Shown here piece by piece: positions 19,933-28,018 of a stretch of 64,000 bases of DNA; position 1 is the stretch's first letter, and each line of letters begins with the position of its first letter. The DNA comes from Hamadaea tsunoensis DSM 44101 (GTDB lineage: Bacteria; Actinomycetota; Actinomycetes; Mycobacteriales; Micromonosporaceae): assembly GCF_000428945.1 (NCBI RefSeq), contig NZ_AUAX01000008.1:186001-250000 (forward strand). The letters run 5' to 3'. The position numbers were made by a program, and so were the translations under genes. The notes under the pieces were generated by a model, which was given only the letters and a program-made list of their open reading frames with translations, was not told the DNA's origin and ran no database searches.

Positions 19933-19946
19933 TGGGAGCGTTCCCA
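19933..19946. promoter_or_regulatory. CebR/LacI-type operator, proximal site of the GH1 gene
   Basis: TGGGAGCGTTCCCA lies 46 bp upstream of the beta-glucosidase ATG, where it would overlap the promoter or early leader. It differs from the CebR consensus at one position. Repression relieved by cellobiose or a related sugar is the likely mode, by analogy with bglC in Streptomyces. Confidence 0.85.
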
Positions 19947-19991
19947 CGCCGTGTGTCACTATGTGTTATCCGTCAACCTAAGGAGTCGACC

Positions 19992-21362
19992 ATGCCGGTG
20001 CTCACCCGCCGGAGCCTGCTGGAGGGCGGCCCGGAGCCCCAGCTGGGCCTGACCTTCCCCACCGGCTTCGTCTGGGGTGCCGCGACCTCGGCCTACCAGA
20101 TCGAGGGCAGCGCCACCGCCGACGGACGTTCGCCCAGCGTCTGGGACACGTTCTGCCGTACCCCCGGCAAGGTACGCAACGGGGACACCGGTGACGTCGC
20201 GGCCGACCATTACCGGCGCTACGCCGGCGACCTCGACATCATGAAGGAACTGGGGCTCGGCTCGTACCGGTTCTCCATCGCCTGGCCGCGCATCATGCCC
20301 GACGGCCGGGGTCCGGTGAACCAGAAGGGCCTCGACTTCTACCGCCGCATCGTCGACGGCCTGCACGAGCGGGGCATCACCCCGATGGCGACCCTCTACC
20401 ACTGGGACACCCCGCAGGCCCTGCAGGACGAGGGCGGCTGGGAGAACCGCGACACCGCGTACCGGTTCGCCGAGTACGCCGCCGCGGTCACCGCCGCGCT
20501 CGGCGACGCCGTCCCGACCTGGCTCACGCTCAACGAGCCCAAGACCGTCGTGCAGAACGGCTACCTCAACGGCGGCCACGCCCCCGGGTTCACCGACCCG
20601 GCCAAGGCGTACGTGGTGGCGCACCACCTGCTGCTCGCGCACGGGCTCGCCGTGCAGGCGATGCGCCCGAACCTCGACACCGCCCGGATCGGCCCGGCCC
20701 CGAACCTGCACCCCTGCTACCCGGCCGACGACTCCCCGGAGGCGGCCGCGCAGACGCTGCTCATGGACGGGCTGGAGAACCGGCTGTACCTCGACCCCAT
20801 CTTCAAGGGCGAGTACCCGGCCGACGCGCTCGAGGCGATCGACGCGATGAGCCCGATGGCCAAGTACGTCCAGGACCAGGACCTGAAGATCATCTCGTCG
20901 CCGATCGACCTGCTGGCCGTGCAGTACTACACGCCCATCTACGTCGCGGCCACCGGCGAGACGGTCCAGAAGCACCCGCTCACCGAGGCGTTCTGGCAGC
21001 AGATCTACCCCCAGGGCCTGACCGACATCCTGGTCCGGGTCAAGGAGGACTACGGCGACGTCCCCCTGTCGATCACGGAGAACGGCCTGCCCTGCGGCGA
21101 CGTCCTCGACGCGACCGGCAAGGTCGACGACTCCGCGCGCGTCGAGTTCCTGCGCGACCACTTCGCCGCCGCGCACGCGGCCATCGAGGCGGGCGTGAAC
21201 CTCGAGAGCTACCACGTCTGGTCCTTCATGGACAACTTCGAGTGGCAGGAAGGGTTCGAGCAGCGCTGGGGGCTCATCTACGTGGACTACGAGTCGCAGC
21301 AGCGCATCGCCAAGCGCAGCGCGCTCTACTACGCGGACGTCATCGCCACCAACACCGTCTGA
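19992..21362 (+). CDS. GH1 beta-glucosidase
   Basis: A 456-residue retaining beta-glucosidase, probably cytoplasmic because no signal peptide is present. The acid/base is E182 in TLNEPKT and the nucleophile is E363 in SITENGLP; FPTGFVWGAATSAYQIEGS at the N-terminus is the GH1 signature. The ATG at 19992 follows AAGGAG with 8 bases spacing; the longer frame from 19932 is rejected because it starts inside the operator. Two CebR-like operators upstream and similarity of layout to bglC suggest it splits imported cellobiose or cello-oligosaccharides. An intrinsic terminator follows. Confidence 0.95.
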   Translation: MPVLTRRSLLEGGPEPQLGLTFPTGFVWGAATSAYQIEGSATADGRSPSVWDTFCRTPGKVRNGDTGDVAADHYRRYAGDLDIMKELGLGSYRFSIAWPRIMPDGRGPVNQKGLDFYRRIVDGLHERGITPMATLYHWDTPQALQDEGGWENRDTAYRFAEYAAAVTAALGDAVPTWLTLNEPKTVVQNGYLNGGHAPGFTDPAKAYVVAHHLLLAHGLAVQAMRPNLDTARIGPAPNLHPCYPADDSPEAAAQTLLMDGLENRLYLDPIFKGEYPADALEAIDAMSPMAKYVQDQDLKIISSPIDLLAVQYYTPIYVAATGETVQKHPLTEAFWQQIYPQGLTDILVRVKEDYGDVPLSITENGLPCGDVLDATGKVDDSARVEFLRDHFAAAHAAIEAGVNLESYHVWSFMDNFEWQEGFEQRWGLIYVDYESQQRIAKRSALYYADVIATNTV

Positions 21363-21378
21363 TATGGAATAGATTCAT

Positions 21379-21419
21379 AGATCCCGCCTGCGCCGTCACG
21401 CCCAGGCGGGATCTTTTTT
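21379..21419 (+). terminator. Intrinsic terminator after the GH1 gene
   Basis: An 11-bp stem, GATCCCGCCTG and CAGGCGGGATC, with a 12-base loop is followed by six T residues (21414-21419). It lies 17 bp after the stop codon and is the clearest rho-independent terminator in the window. Confidence 0.93.
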
Positions 21420-21455
21420 CTTCAGGTTCACGATGTGTTTCGGCCAGCCCCGTTC

Positions 21456-21801
21456 GGCCTTTGTCGCGACTGTCCGGTACGCGCGCTCGATAAGTCGCCC
21501 ACAGGGTGATCGTTGACGGCTGCGGTGTAAATATCGCCGTCTTGCGCATGATCGTTTACGGTTCTGGAGCGGGCCGACCGCCTCCGGCTACACCTGACGG
21601 AAGATCCTTCCCGCATCACGGACTCCGGACGGCTCGGACGTGATCCACAGCGGCTCAGATGTCAAAAACCGCCCCTCGCCATGATCCAAGGCGATCTTGC
21701 GCGAATGTCCGGGCATTTCGGCCATTCTCCGCGAAATTCGAGGCATTCGCGCAAGATCGTCGAATAGGTGAGCTCGCAAGCCGGGCAGTCGCGACGAAGG
21801 C
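21456..21801. repeat. MITE-like element with B terminal inverted repeats (346 bp)
   Basis: Both ends carry near-identical inverted sequences: GCCTTTGTCGCGACTGTCCG at 21457-21476 and its complement at 21782-21801 with two mismatches. The interior encodes no protein I can support. It holds a segment homologous to 4.15-4.27 kb and an internal palindrome at 21692-21759. It sits in the 473-bp gap between the convergent GH1 and cvnD genes, after a normal terminator. No target-site duplication is obvious by eye. Confidence 0.75.
21692..21759. repeat. Palindrome with CGATCTTGCGCGAATG arms
   Basis: Perfect 16-bp arms (21692-21707 and 21744-21759) enclose 36 bases that contain a smaller ATTTCG/CGAAAT repeat. 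The same arm sequence forms the palindrome at 38729-38800. Confidence 0.9.
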
Positions 21802-21835
21802 AAGACGGGTGACGGAGGTAGAGCGGGCTCGATCC

Positions 21836-22432
21836 TCAGGAAGGCGCATGGCCGTTGCTGCTGGGTTTGCCGCCCGACTTGAGGATGTATTCGAGCAGCG
21901 TGATCAGCACCTCCTTGACCGACTCGCGCTCGCGGGCGTCGCAGAGCACCACCGGCACGTGCTGTTCGAGGTCGAGCGCGTGGCGTACCTGGGTCGCCGT
22001 GTGGCTCTTCACCCCGTCGAAGCAGTTGACGGCGACCATGAACGGCGTGCCGCGGCGCTCGAAGTAGTCGATCACGTTGAAGCTGTCGGCGAGGCGCCGC
22101 GTGTCGGCCATGACGACCGCGCCGAGGCTGCCGGCCGCGAGTTCCTCCCAGAGGAACATGAAGCGGTCCTGGCCGGGCGTGCCGAACAGGTAGAGCACGA
22201 TGTGCGGGGCGATCGTGATCCGGCCGAAGTCCATCGCGACCGTGGTCGTACGCTTCCCCTCCACCCCGGCGAGGTCGTCGGTGTCGGCGCCGGCGGTGGT
22301 CAGCACCTCCTCGGTACGCAGGGGGCTGATCTCGCTCACCGAGGAGACCATGGTCGTCTTGCCGACGCCGAACCCGCCCGCGATGAGGATCTTGAGTGCC
22401 TGGGGAACCCGGTCAGATCGCCCGGAGGCCAT
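21836..22432 (-). CDS. cvnD: Conservon small GTPase-like protein CvnD
   Basis: A 198-residue Ras-like GTP-binding protein, last gene of a conservon. The P-loop GGFGVGKTT is at residues 19-27; YLFGTPGQDRF is the switch-2 DxxG-like region in its usual conservon variant; VAVNCFDG is the NKxD-equivalent, here NCFD, as is common in this family. Conservons act as membrane-associated signalling units similar to eukaryotic G-protein modules. The start overlaps the end of the upstream DUF742 gene by 20 bp. Confidence 0.93.
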   Translation of the reverse strand: MASGRSDRVPQALKILIAGGFGVGKTTMVSSVSEISPLRTEEVLTTAGADTDDLAGVEGKRTTTVAMDFGRITIAPHIVLYLFGTPGQDRFMFLWEELAAGSLGAVVMADTRRLADSFNVIDYFERRGTPFMVAVNCFDGVKSHTATQVRHALDLEQHVPVVLCDARERESVKEVLITLLEYILKSGGKPSSNGHAPS

Positions 22433-22793
22433 GGATCACCGCCTGGAGCAGTTGTTCGTTAGGACCGTCCGGGGTCGCCGGCGGGTCGTAACGCTCGATG
22501 AGGCCCTCGGAGTGCAGGTCGGCCAGCAGGACGCGGACGACACCGAGGGGCAGGTCGACGGAGGCGGCGACCTCGACGACCGCGACCGGGTTGCCGGCCA
22601 CGGCGAGGATCGCGCGCTGTTCGGGCGGCCGGCCGGCGATGGCGGCCTCACCCGCGGTCGCCACGACGTGGGCGATCAGGTCGAAGCCGGCCGGGTCGGT
22701 ACGCCCGCCGGTGATCGCGTACGGGCGCACGACGGGACCGGCGTCGTCGTCGAGCCAGTCCGACGCGCCGGCGTACCCGTCCGTCGTGCTCAC
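22413..22793 (-). CDS. cvnC: Conservon DUF742 protein CvnC
   Basis: A 126-residue DUF742 protein. VVRPYAITGGRT marks its N-terminal part, and a winged-helix-like C-terminus follows (DLPLGVVRVLLADLHSEGLI, then LLQAVIHGLRAI). The GTG start at 22793 overlaps the stop of cvnB (GTGA), and a GGAG lies 6 bases upstream. The frame stays open far upstream, so the longer ORF is an artefact. It is the third member of the cvnABCD signalling complex. Confidence 0.92.
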   Translation of the reverse strand: MSTTDGYAGASDWLDDDAGPVVRPYAITGGRTDPAGFDLIAHVVATAGEAAIAGRPPEQRAILAVAGNPVAVVEVAASVDLPLGVVRVLLADLHSEGLIERYDPPATPDGPNEQLLQAVIHGLRAI

Positions 22794-23206
22794 CGGGCTC
22801 CAGTCGCGAGGTGCTCGCCGACCCGGGTGATCATGAGCTCGGCCTCGTACGCGAGCATGCCGAGGTCGGTCGACGAGTCGGTCAGGACGGCCAGGCAGGT
22901 CCGGTGGCCGGCGTCGGAGATCAGCAGGTACGCCTTGTCGAACTCGATGACGGTCGAGCGGACGTCCCCGCCGTCGAAGCGGCGTCCGGCGCCCCGGGCG
23001 ATGCTGGCCAGGCCGGCGGCGGCCGCCGCGAGATGGTCGGCCTCGTCGGGGTCCATGGTGGCGTCGCGGCCGATCACGAGACCGTCGACCGACAGCAGTA
23101 CGGCGTTGCGGGCGGCCGGCACCTTCTCGCGGAGGTCGTCGAGCAGCCAGCCGAGCCCGGTGGGTGCCCCGTCCGGCGGCTCGGCATGGCCCAGCGTGGA
23201 CGTCAT
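22790..23206 (-). CDS. cvnB: Conservon roadblock/LC7 protein CvnB
   Basis: A 138-residue roadblock/LC7 domain protein, the family that includes GTPase-activating and regulatory subunits such as MglB. GLGWLLDDLREKVPAARNAV followed by LSVDGLVIG is typical. It overlaps both neighbours by 4 bp (ATGA with cvnA, GTGA with cvnC), so all four conservon genes are translationally coupled. It is expected to bind CvnD. Confidence 0.93.
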   Translation of the reverse strand: MTSTLGHAEPPDGAPTGLGWLLDDLREKVPAARNAVLLSVDGLVIGRDATMDPDEADHLAAAAAGLASIARGAGRRFDGGDVRSTVIEFDKAYLLISDAGHRTCLAVLTDSSTDLGMLAYEAELMITRVGEHLATGAR

Positions 23207-25833
23207 GGCCTGTCCCCCTCGTCCTCGTTCGCCGCCGCGGCCGGTCCGGTCCCGGGTGTCGCCCCGCCCGGTTGCTCCACCGGCGGGCGTGGGACAGGTG
23301 CCGTGCCCGTGGCCCTCGCCGGGCGCGCGGTGCCGTCCGCTCCCGCCGACGGCCCATTATCACCGATGGCGGCCCGCTCTTCGACCACCGCGGGCGGGTC
23401 GGTCGCGACCGAGGCCCGGCCCGAGGCGATACCCTTCTGGAACGCCGCCAGATTGGCACGGACGCGCTGCGGCGTTCGCCCACCTGACGGCGTACTCGCC
23501 TCGGCGACTGGTTCCACAGTAGACGGTGGCTCGGCGTTGCGGTTGCGCCGGGGCAGGCCGCCGACGTCCACGGCAGACACCGGTGACGCCGCATCGGCGG
23601 CGTCGGGCACGGACGGCCGAGCCGACACCGAAGGCGCGGCCGGAGCCGATGGGGTGGCCGGGGCGGCAGGCGCACCCGGAACGGGTGACACCCCCGGAGC
23701 CGTCTCCGCAGCAGCAGAGCCCACAGCAGCCGGGCCCACGGCCGCAGCCCCCACAGCCGCAGCCCCCACAGCAGCCGACCCCACAGCAGCCGACCCGACC
23801 GCGGCGGACCCCGCGGCGGGCGAGGCGGGCCGGGCCGGCAGGGCGGCCGGTGCGTCGCCGGGCTGGGGCGCGTTCGCCTTCACGGGGATCGCCGAGATCA
23901 GCACCGCCGGTACGAGTACCACCGCGGCCACGCCGCCGAACGCCGACCGGCCGAGCGTGACCGTGATGCCGTGCCGCGCCGCGAGCCGGCCCACGACGAG
24001 CAGGCCGAGCCGGGCGCTGTCGGCCGGGTCGAAGTCGGGCGGGGTGGCGAGCTTGGCGTTGGCCTCGGCCAGGGCGTCGACGGTCATGCCGAGGCCCCGG
24101 TCCTCGATGCTGATCGCCAGACCGATCGCCGACCCGCCGGCCCGGTCGGATCGCGGCGCCTCGCCCCGTTCCGCGGGCGATCCGACCCATTGCGCCGTCA
24201 CCTGCACCCGCGTCTGCGGCGGGGAGAACGAGGTGCCGTTCTCGATCAGCTCGGCCAGCAGATGGATGATGTCGCCGACGGCCCGCCCGGCGATCGCCAG
24301 GTCGGGGACCTTGTCGACGGCGACCCGGACGTACTCCTCGATCTCGCTGACCGCGCCGCGCACGACGTCGACCGCGGCGACCGGGTGCCGCCAGCCCCGG
24401 CTCGGCGCGCCGCCCGCGAGTATCACGAGGTCCTCGGCGTGCCGGCGCATCCGGGTGGACAGGTGGTCGAGCCGGAAGAGGTCCTCCAGCTCCTGCGGCT
24501 CCTTGGCCCGCCGCTCCATCCGGTCGAGCAGGCGCAGCTGCCGGTGCAGCAGGGTCTGGCTGCGCCGGGCCACGTTGAGGAAGACCTCGTTGAGGCCGTG
24601 CCGCAGGACCGCCTCGTCGACGGCCGCCTGCACGGCGGTCCGGCGTACCTGGGCGAAGGCGGCGCTCACCTCGCCGATCTCGTCCACGCCGAACAACAGG
24701 TCGGACTCGGCCACCTCGACGCGCTCGCCGCGGCGCAGTTTCGCCACGACCGCCGGCAGCTCCGCCTCGGCGAGGTCGGTCGCCGTGTCGCGCAGGCGCA
24801 GCAGCCGGCCGGCCACCGACCGGGACACCCGCAGCCCCACCCACAGCGCCAGGCCCACCGCCAGCAGGCCCGCGGCTCCGGCGGCGGCGATCCGGGTGTA
24901 CGCGGCCGACACGGCTGCCTCGCTGCGCTGGGCGGGTGCGGCGCCGGCCTGCTCCTCGAACGAGCGCAGGGCCTTCATGACGGTGTCCGCGGCGGTACGC
25001 CAGTTCGTCTGGTTGATCGGCGCGGCCTTGCCGGGGGTGGCCTTGGCCAGCAGCCCGTTCTCCATGACGGCCAGTTGGACGAAGGCGTCCCCGCGGATCA
25101 TCGCGCTGTACCGGGCCCGGTCGTCGTCGGGCAGGTCACCGGAGGCGTCGGCGAACATCTGGCGCTGCGCTCCGACCGCGCCGGCGATGTCGGTGACGTC
25201 GGTCAGCGTCAGGACGCCCGCCCGGCCGACCGCACTGACCAGGGCGTCTTCCTGCGCGACCAGTTCCCGGGCGCGGCTGAGCGCGATGAGCGTACGCGAG
25301 AGTTGCGCGAGCTCGGGGTCCTCGACCTGGGCGAGCGGCGTGAACAGCCGGTACGCCATGTCGATGATGCCCGTGTAGCGGGTCATCGCGGCCGCGCGCC
25401 CGTCCGCGGACTTCAGCGTGTACGCCTCGTCCGCCGCCGTCCGGTAGCCGGGGAGCTGGTTGAGCGCGATGGCGAAGTCGGATATCCGCTTCTTGACGAC
25501 CTCGTCGGCGCGGGCGGCGACCTCGGGGTCGGCGGCGAGCCGGCGGAAGTCGGCGATGGCGGTGTCGGTGGCGTTGCGCTGGGCACCGAGCTCGGTGGTG
25601 GTGCCGCCGGGCGCGGCCAGCAGCACGACGGTGAGCCGGCGCTCGGTCTGCAGCTCCGCGACGACGCGCTGGGCGGGACCGCCGACGGTCTTGGCCAGCA
25701 GCGCCGAGTCGGCGAGGTTGCGGGCCGGCCCGACCGTCAGGGCGGTGGCCAGCAGCCACAACCCGAGCAGTGCCACCAGCGGGATGATGACCAGTGCGGC
25801 CATCTTGGCCCTGATCGACCGTCTCTTCAGCAC
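23203..25833 (-). CDS. cvnA: Conservon sensor histidine kinase-like protein CvnA
   Basis: An 876-residue membrane sensor. The N-terminal membrane segment (about 12-35) and a second near 305-325 flank a nitrate/sulfonate-sensing-type extracellular helical domain (QTERRLTVVLLAAPGG). A HAMP-like region, a four-helix dimer region and a HATPase_c domain follow, with the N-box LLAELIENGTSFSP and G-box EDRGLGMT. No classical phospho-accepting H-box is evident, as usual for conservons. Start: GTG at 25833 with GGAGG 6 bases upstream is preferred over TTG at 25854. The disordered tail contains a five-residue AAVGS-type repeat at about 674-708. Confidence 0.9.
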   Translation of the reverse strand: MLKRRSIRAKMAALVIIPLVALLGLWLLATALTVGPARNLADSALLAKTVGGPAQRVVAELQTERRLTVVLLAAPGGTTTELGAQRNATDTAIADFRRLAADPEVAARADEVVKKRISDFAIALNQLPGYRTAADEAYTLKSADGRAAAMTRYTGIIDMAYRLFTPLAQVEDPELAQLSRTLIALSRARELVAQEDALVSAVGRAGVLTLTDVTDIAGAVGAQRQMFADASGDLPDDDRARYSAMIRGDAFVQLAVMENGLLAKATPGKAAPINQTNWRTAADTVMKALRSFEEQAGAAPAQRSEAAVSAAYTRIAAAGAAGLLAVGLALWVGLRVSRSVAGRLLRLRDTATDLAEAELPAVVAKLRRGERVEVAESDLLFGVDEIGEVSAAFAQVRRTAVQAAVDEAVLRHGLNEVFLNVARRSQTLLHRQLRLLDRMERRAKEPQELEDLFRLDHLSTRMRRHAEDLVILAGGAPSRGWRHPVAAVDVVRGAVSEIEEYVRVAVDKVPDLAIAGRAVGDIIHLLAELIENGTSFSPPQTRVQVTAQWVGSPAERGEAPRSDRAGGSAIGLAISIEDRGLGMTVDALAEANAKLATPPDFDPADSARLGLLVVGRLAARHGITVTLGRSAFGGVAAVVLVPAVLISAIPVKANAPQPGDAPAALPARPASPAAGSAAVGSAAVGSAAVGAAAVGAAAVGPAAVGSAAAETAPGVSPVPGAPAAPATPSAPAAPSVSARPSVPDAADAASPVSAVDVGGLPRRNRNAEPPSTVEPVAEASTPSGGRTPQRVRANLAAFQKGIASGRASVATDPPAVVEERAAIGDNGPSAGADGTARPARATGTAPVPRPPVEQPGGATPGTGPAAAANEDEGDRP
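23707..23815 (-). repeat. 15-bp tandem repeat encoding AAVG-rich array in CvnA
   Basis: About seven tandem 15-base units encode GSAAV, GAAAV or GPAAV pentapeptides in the cytoplasmic tail of CvnA. Units differ by single bases, so the copy number is probably unstable through slippage. Confidence 0.85.
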
Positions 25834-25914
25834 GACACGCCTCCGGCGCAGCAAACTAGCACGCCCGGAATGTCACCACAGTGGCACCCGCTTGTCCACA
25901 GTCAGCCCCGAGGG

Positions 25915-26026
25915 GAGGGCTTGCCCGAGCCGCCGGAAGTTCAGTCAGCCGGAGGGCTTGCCCGAGCCGCCGGAAGTTCAGTCAGCCGGAGGGCTTGCCC
26001 GAGCCGCCCGCAAGTTCGGTCAGCTG
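25915..26026. repeat. Three tandem copies of a 37-bp unit
   Basis: Units at 25915-25951, 25952-25988 and 25989-26026. The first two are identical; the third is diverged near its end (CCGCAAGTTCGG replacing CGGAAGTTCA). Core GAGGGCTTGCCCGAGCCGCC. The array sits in the divergent gap between cvnA and the next gene and could be a set of regulator sites or a plain tandem duplication. Confidence 0.93.
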
Positions 26027-26082
26027 TCGGCACGACGTCCGCCCTCTGGTGCGGCGGCGGGCGAGGCGGCACACTGCGCTGC

Positions 26083-26874
26083 GTGGACAACCTCATCGCC
26101 ATCCTCTCGGCGACCGTCTCCGTCATCGGAGCGGTCATCGCCGGCGTCATGACCACCTGGTCGAACAAGAAGACGCGCGCGATGGAGGCGCGGCTGGAGC
26201 GGGAGCGCCACGAGCAGACCAAGGCCGAGCAGGCGGCCGAGCTGATCAGCCGGTACCGGGAGCCGTTGCTGCTGGCCGCCAACAGCCTGCAGTCGCGCCT
26301 GTTCAACGCGGTACGCGACGAGTACCTGCCGGTCTACCTGCGCGACGGCTCCGACGACGAGCAGTCGGAGTACGCGCGCAACTTCACGGTCTACACGCTG
26401 GCGGAGTACCTGTGCTGGGTCGAGATCATCCGGCGCGAGCTGCGCTTCCTCGATCTCGGCGGCGAGCAGGAGAACCGGCGGTTCAACGACCGGATGCAGG
26501 CGGTGTCCACGGCCCTGGCGACGCAGGAGATCCCGCAGGAGCACTTCCGGCTGTTCCGGGGCCAGCAGCGGGCCCTCGGCGAGCTACTCATGGTGCCACT
26601 CGGCGCGACCGGGCATCACGAGTCGATGACCTACCCGGAATTCGTCCGCCGCATCGGCGACGATCTCGGGTTCCGCCGGTGGTTCGAGCGGCTGCTGACC
26701 GACGTGTCGTTGATCCGCGACGAGACGCTGGCCGACAACGTCCGGATCGTGCGTACGCAGCACGCGCTCATCGATCTGATCGACTTCCTGGACCCCGGCA
26801 AGACGCGTCTCGGCGCGGCCTTCCGGGAGAAATACGAGTGGCCGGCGCCTTCCCCTGCGTCGACCACGTCGTAG
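26083..26874 (+). CDS. Membrane-anchored hypothetical protein
   Basis: A 263-residue protein with an N-terminal membrane segment (residues 4-25, IAILSATVSVIGAVIAGVMT), then a charged helix likely to form a coiled coil (residues 28-55, KKTRAMEARLERERHEQTKA) and a soluble, largely helical domain rich in aromatic and Arg residues. I do not recognise the family. The GTG at 26083 is chosen because it begins just before the membrane segment; the frame is open far upstream without coding sense and the ribosome site is weak. It is divergent from the conservon and convergent with the SsgA-like gene (19 bp between stops). Confidence 0.72.
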   Translation: MDNLIAILSATVSVIGAVIAGVMTTWSNKKTRAMEARLERERHEQTKAEQAAELISRYREPLLLAANSLQSRLFNAVRDEYLPVYLRDGSDDEQSEYARNFTVYTLAEYLCWVEIIRRELRFLDLGGEQENRRFNDRMQAVSTALATQEIPQEHFRLFRGQQRALGELLMVPLGATGHHESMTYPEFVRRIGDDLGFRRWFERLLTDVSLIRDETLADNVRIVRTQHALIDLIDFLDPGKTRLGAAFREKYEWPAPSPASTTS

Positions 26875-26893
26875 TTCGTCTCGGTTCGGCTGG

Positions 26894-27325
26894 TTACCGC
26901 CCGGCGAGCAGCCGGTTGACCGCCGCGTCCACGTCGAGGTGCTCGGTCTCCCGGCCCCGCGGGACGACCACGTACGTACGCCGCAGGAACCGCACCAGGA
27001 CGCTGCGCGGGACCTCGAAGAGCGCATTGCCGTCGGGCGACGAGAGGGCCAGCGCGACGAAGTCGCCGCGCGGCGTCGCCCACGGCCAGACCCGGACGTC
27101 GCCGATGCCGGCGGGCTCGTCGAGTCCCGTGACGAGCAGCTCACGCGCGAACGACCAGCTCACCGCCTCGCCGCCGGCCGATTCCGCGTGGAAGATGACT
27201 TGGACCGCGTACGGGTCAGCCGGGTCATACCTCAGGCTTGCCCGTACGGGAAGCGCCGTCGCATCCGGCGCGACGAGTCGCAGCGACGTCTCGACTTCGA
27301 CAGTCGTAGGTCTGGTGGCACTCAT
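26894..27325 (-). CDS. SsgA-family sporulation and cell-division regulator
   Basis: A 143-residue SsgA-like protein (SALP). LRYDPADPYAVQVIFHAE, WSFARELLVTGL and the GDVRVWP block are typical of the family. SALPs occur only in morphologically complex actinobacteria, where SsgB recruits FtsZ during sporulation septation. Overall the sequence looks more SsgB-like than SsgA-like, but I would not name it without a tree. The ATG is used; the upstream 260 bp to the next gene hold no recognisable element. Confidence 0.9.
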   Translation of the reverse strand: MSATRPTTVEVETSLRLVAPDATALPVRASLRYDPADPYAVQVIFHAESAGGEAVSWSFARELLVTGLDEPAGIGDVRVWPWATPRGDFVALALSSPDGNALFEVPRSVLVRFLRRTYVVVPRGRETEHLDVDAAVNRLLAGR

Positions 27326-27586
27326 GTCGTACTCCCCCCGGCACCGCAGCGAGGCTCGATCGGCCCCGCACTCCCCATACTCAGGTGCGCATCGCAGTTA
27401 CGCTCCGTCATACGATGATCTCACCCAGTAGTGGGACGGCAGGTGGAAAACCAGTCCGGCAGGGACCGACTTCCGCTAAACTCCGCAGCTCGCCGCGGGT
27501 GTTCGACCTGCCCGGGTGCCCGGGTGCGAGTTCAACGTCGACTCACTGGCGTAACGTTGCCGCCTCATCGGAGGTGACGGGCGAGG

Positions 27587-28009
27587 ATGGTGACCATGGG
27601 GGACGCGCCATCGGACGACCGGTTGAAGGATGGACTAGATAGGTCGATACCGGACAGACCTGCGCGGATTACACGGATTATTCGTGCAATACGGGCGCAT
27701 CCGACAGGCAGTGTCGTTTTCCGGACCGGGATTGCCGTCCTAGGTGGACTCGTCGTGATTGTCGGACTTGTCCTGGTTCCCCTGCCCGGCCCCGGCTGGC
27801 TGATCGTGTTCGCCGGTATCGGCATCTGGGCCGCCGAGTTCGCCTGGGCCCGCAACCTGCTCGCGTACGGGCGGCGGCTGCTGGGGGCCTGGACGACCTG
27901 GGTCCAGTTGCAGCCGTGGCCGGTGAAGGCGGCGATCGGACTGGCCGGGCTGGTGTTCGTCGGCGCCGTCCTCTACGGCTCCTGGTGGCTCACGTTCGGC
28001 CGGACCTAG
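27587..28009 (+). CDS. TIGR02611-type small membrane protein
   Basis: A 140-residue membrane protein with the PLPGPGW motif (after about residue 63) between hydrophobic segments (about 45-63 and 67-85) and another at the C-terminus (about 115-135). This matches the actinobacterial TIGR02611/PGPGW putative transmembrane family of unknown function. ATG at 27587 is taken, with GGAGGTG 10 bases upstream; the ATG at 27596 with GAGG is also possible. Stop codons of this gene and recD2 are 9 bp apart. Confidence 0.85.
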   Translation: MVTMGDAPSDDRLKDGLDRSIPDRPARITRIIRAIRAHPTGSVVFRTGIAVLGGLVVIVGLVLVPLPGPGWLIVFAGIGIWAAEFAWARNLLAYGRRLLGAWTTWVQLQPWPVKAAIGLAGLVFVGAVLYGSWWLTFGRT

Positions 28010-28018
28010 ACTCGCCCA

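Noticed and set aside
19932-19991. Upstream extension of the beta-glucosidase frame
   Set aside because: It begins inside the CebR-like operator; the ATG at 19992 has a proper ribosome site.
23971-26082. Very long plus-strand frame opposite cvnA running into the gene at 26083
   Set aside because: Only the part from 26083 has normal protein character; the rest mirrors the conservon on the other strand.
26083-27325. Toxin-antitoxin or defence island around the unknown membrane protein
   Set aside because: The neighbours are a conservon and an SsgA-like gene, both chromosomal core functions, and no partner toxin or nuclease is visible.
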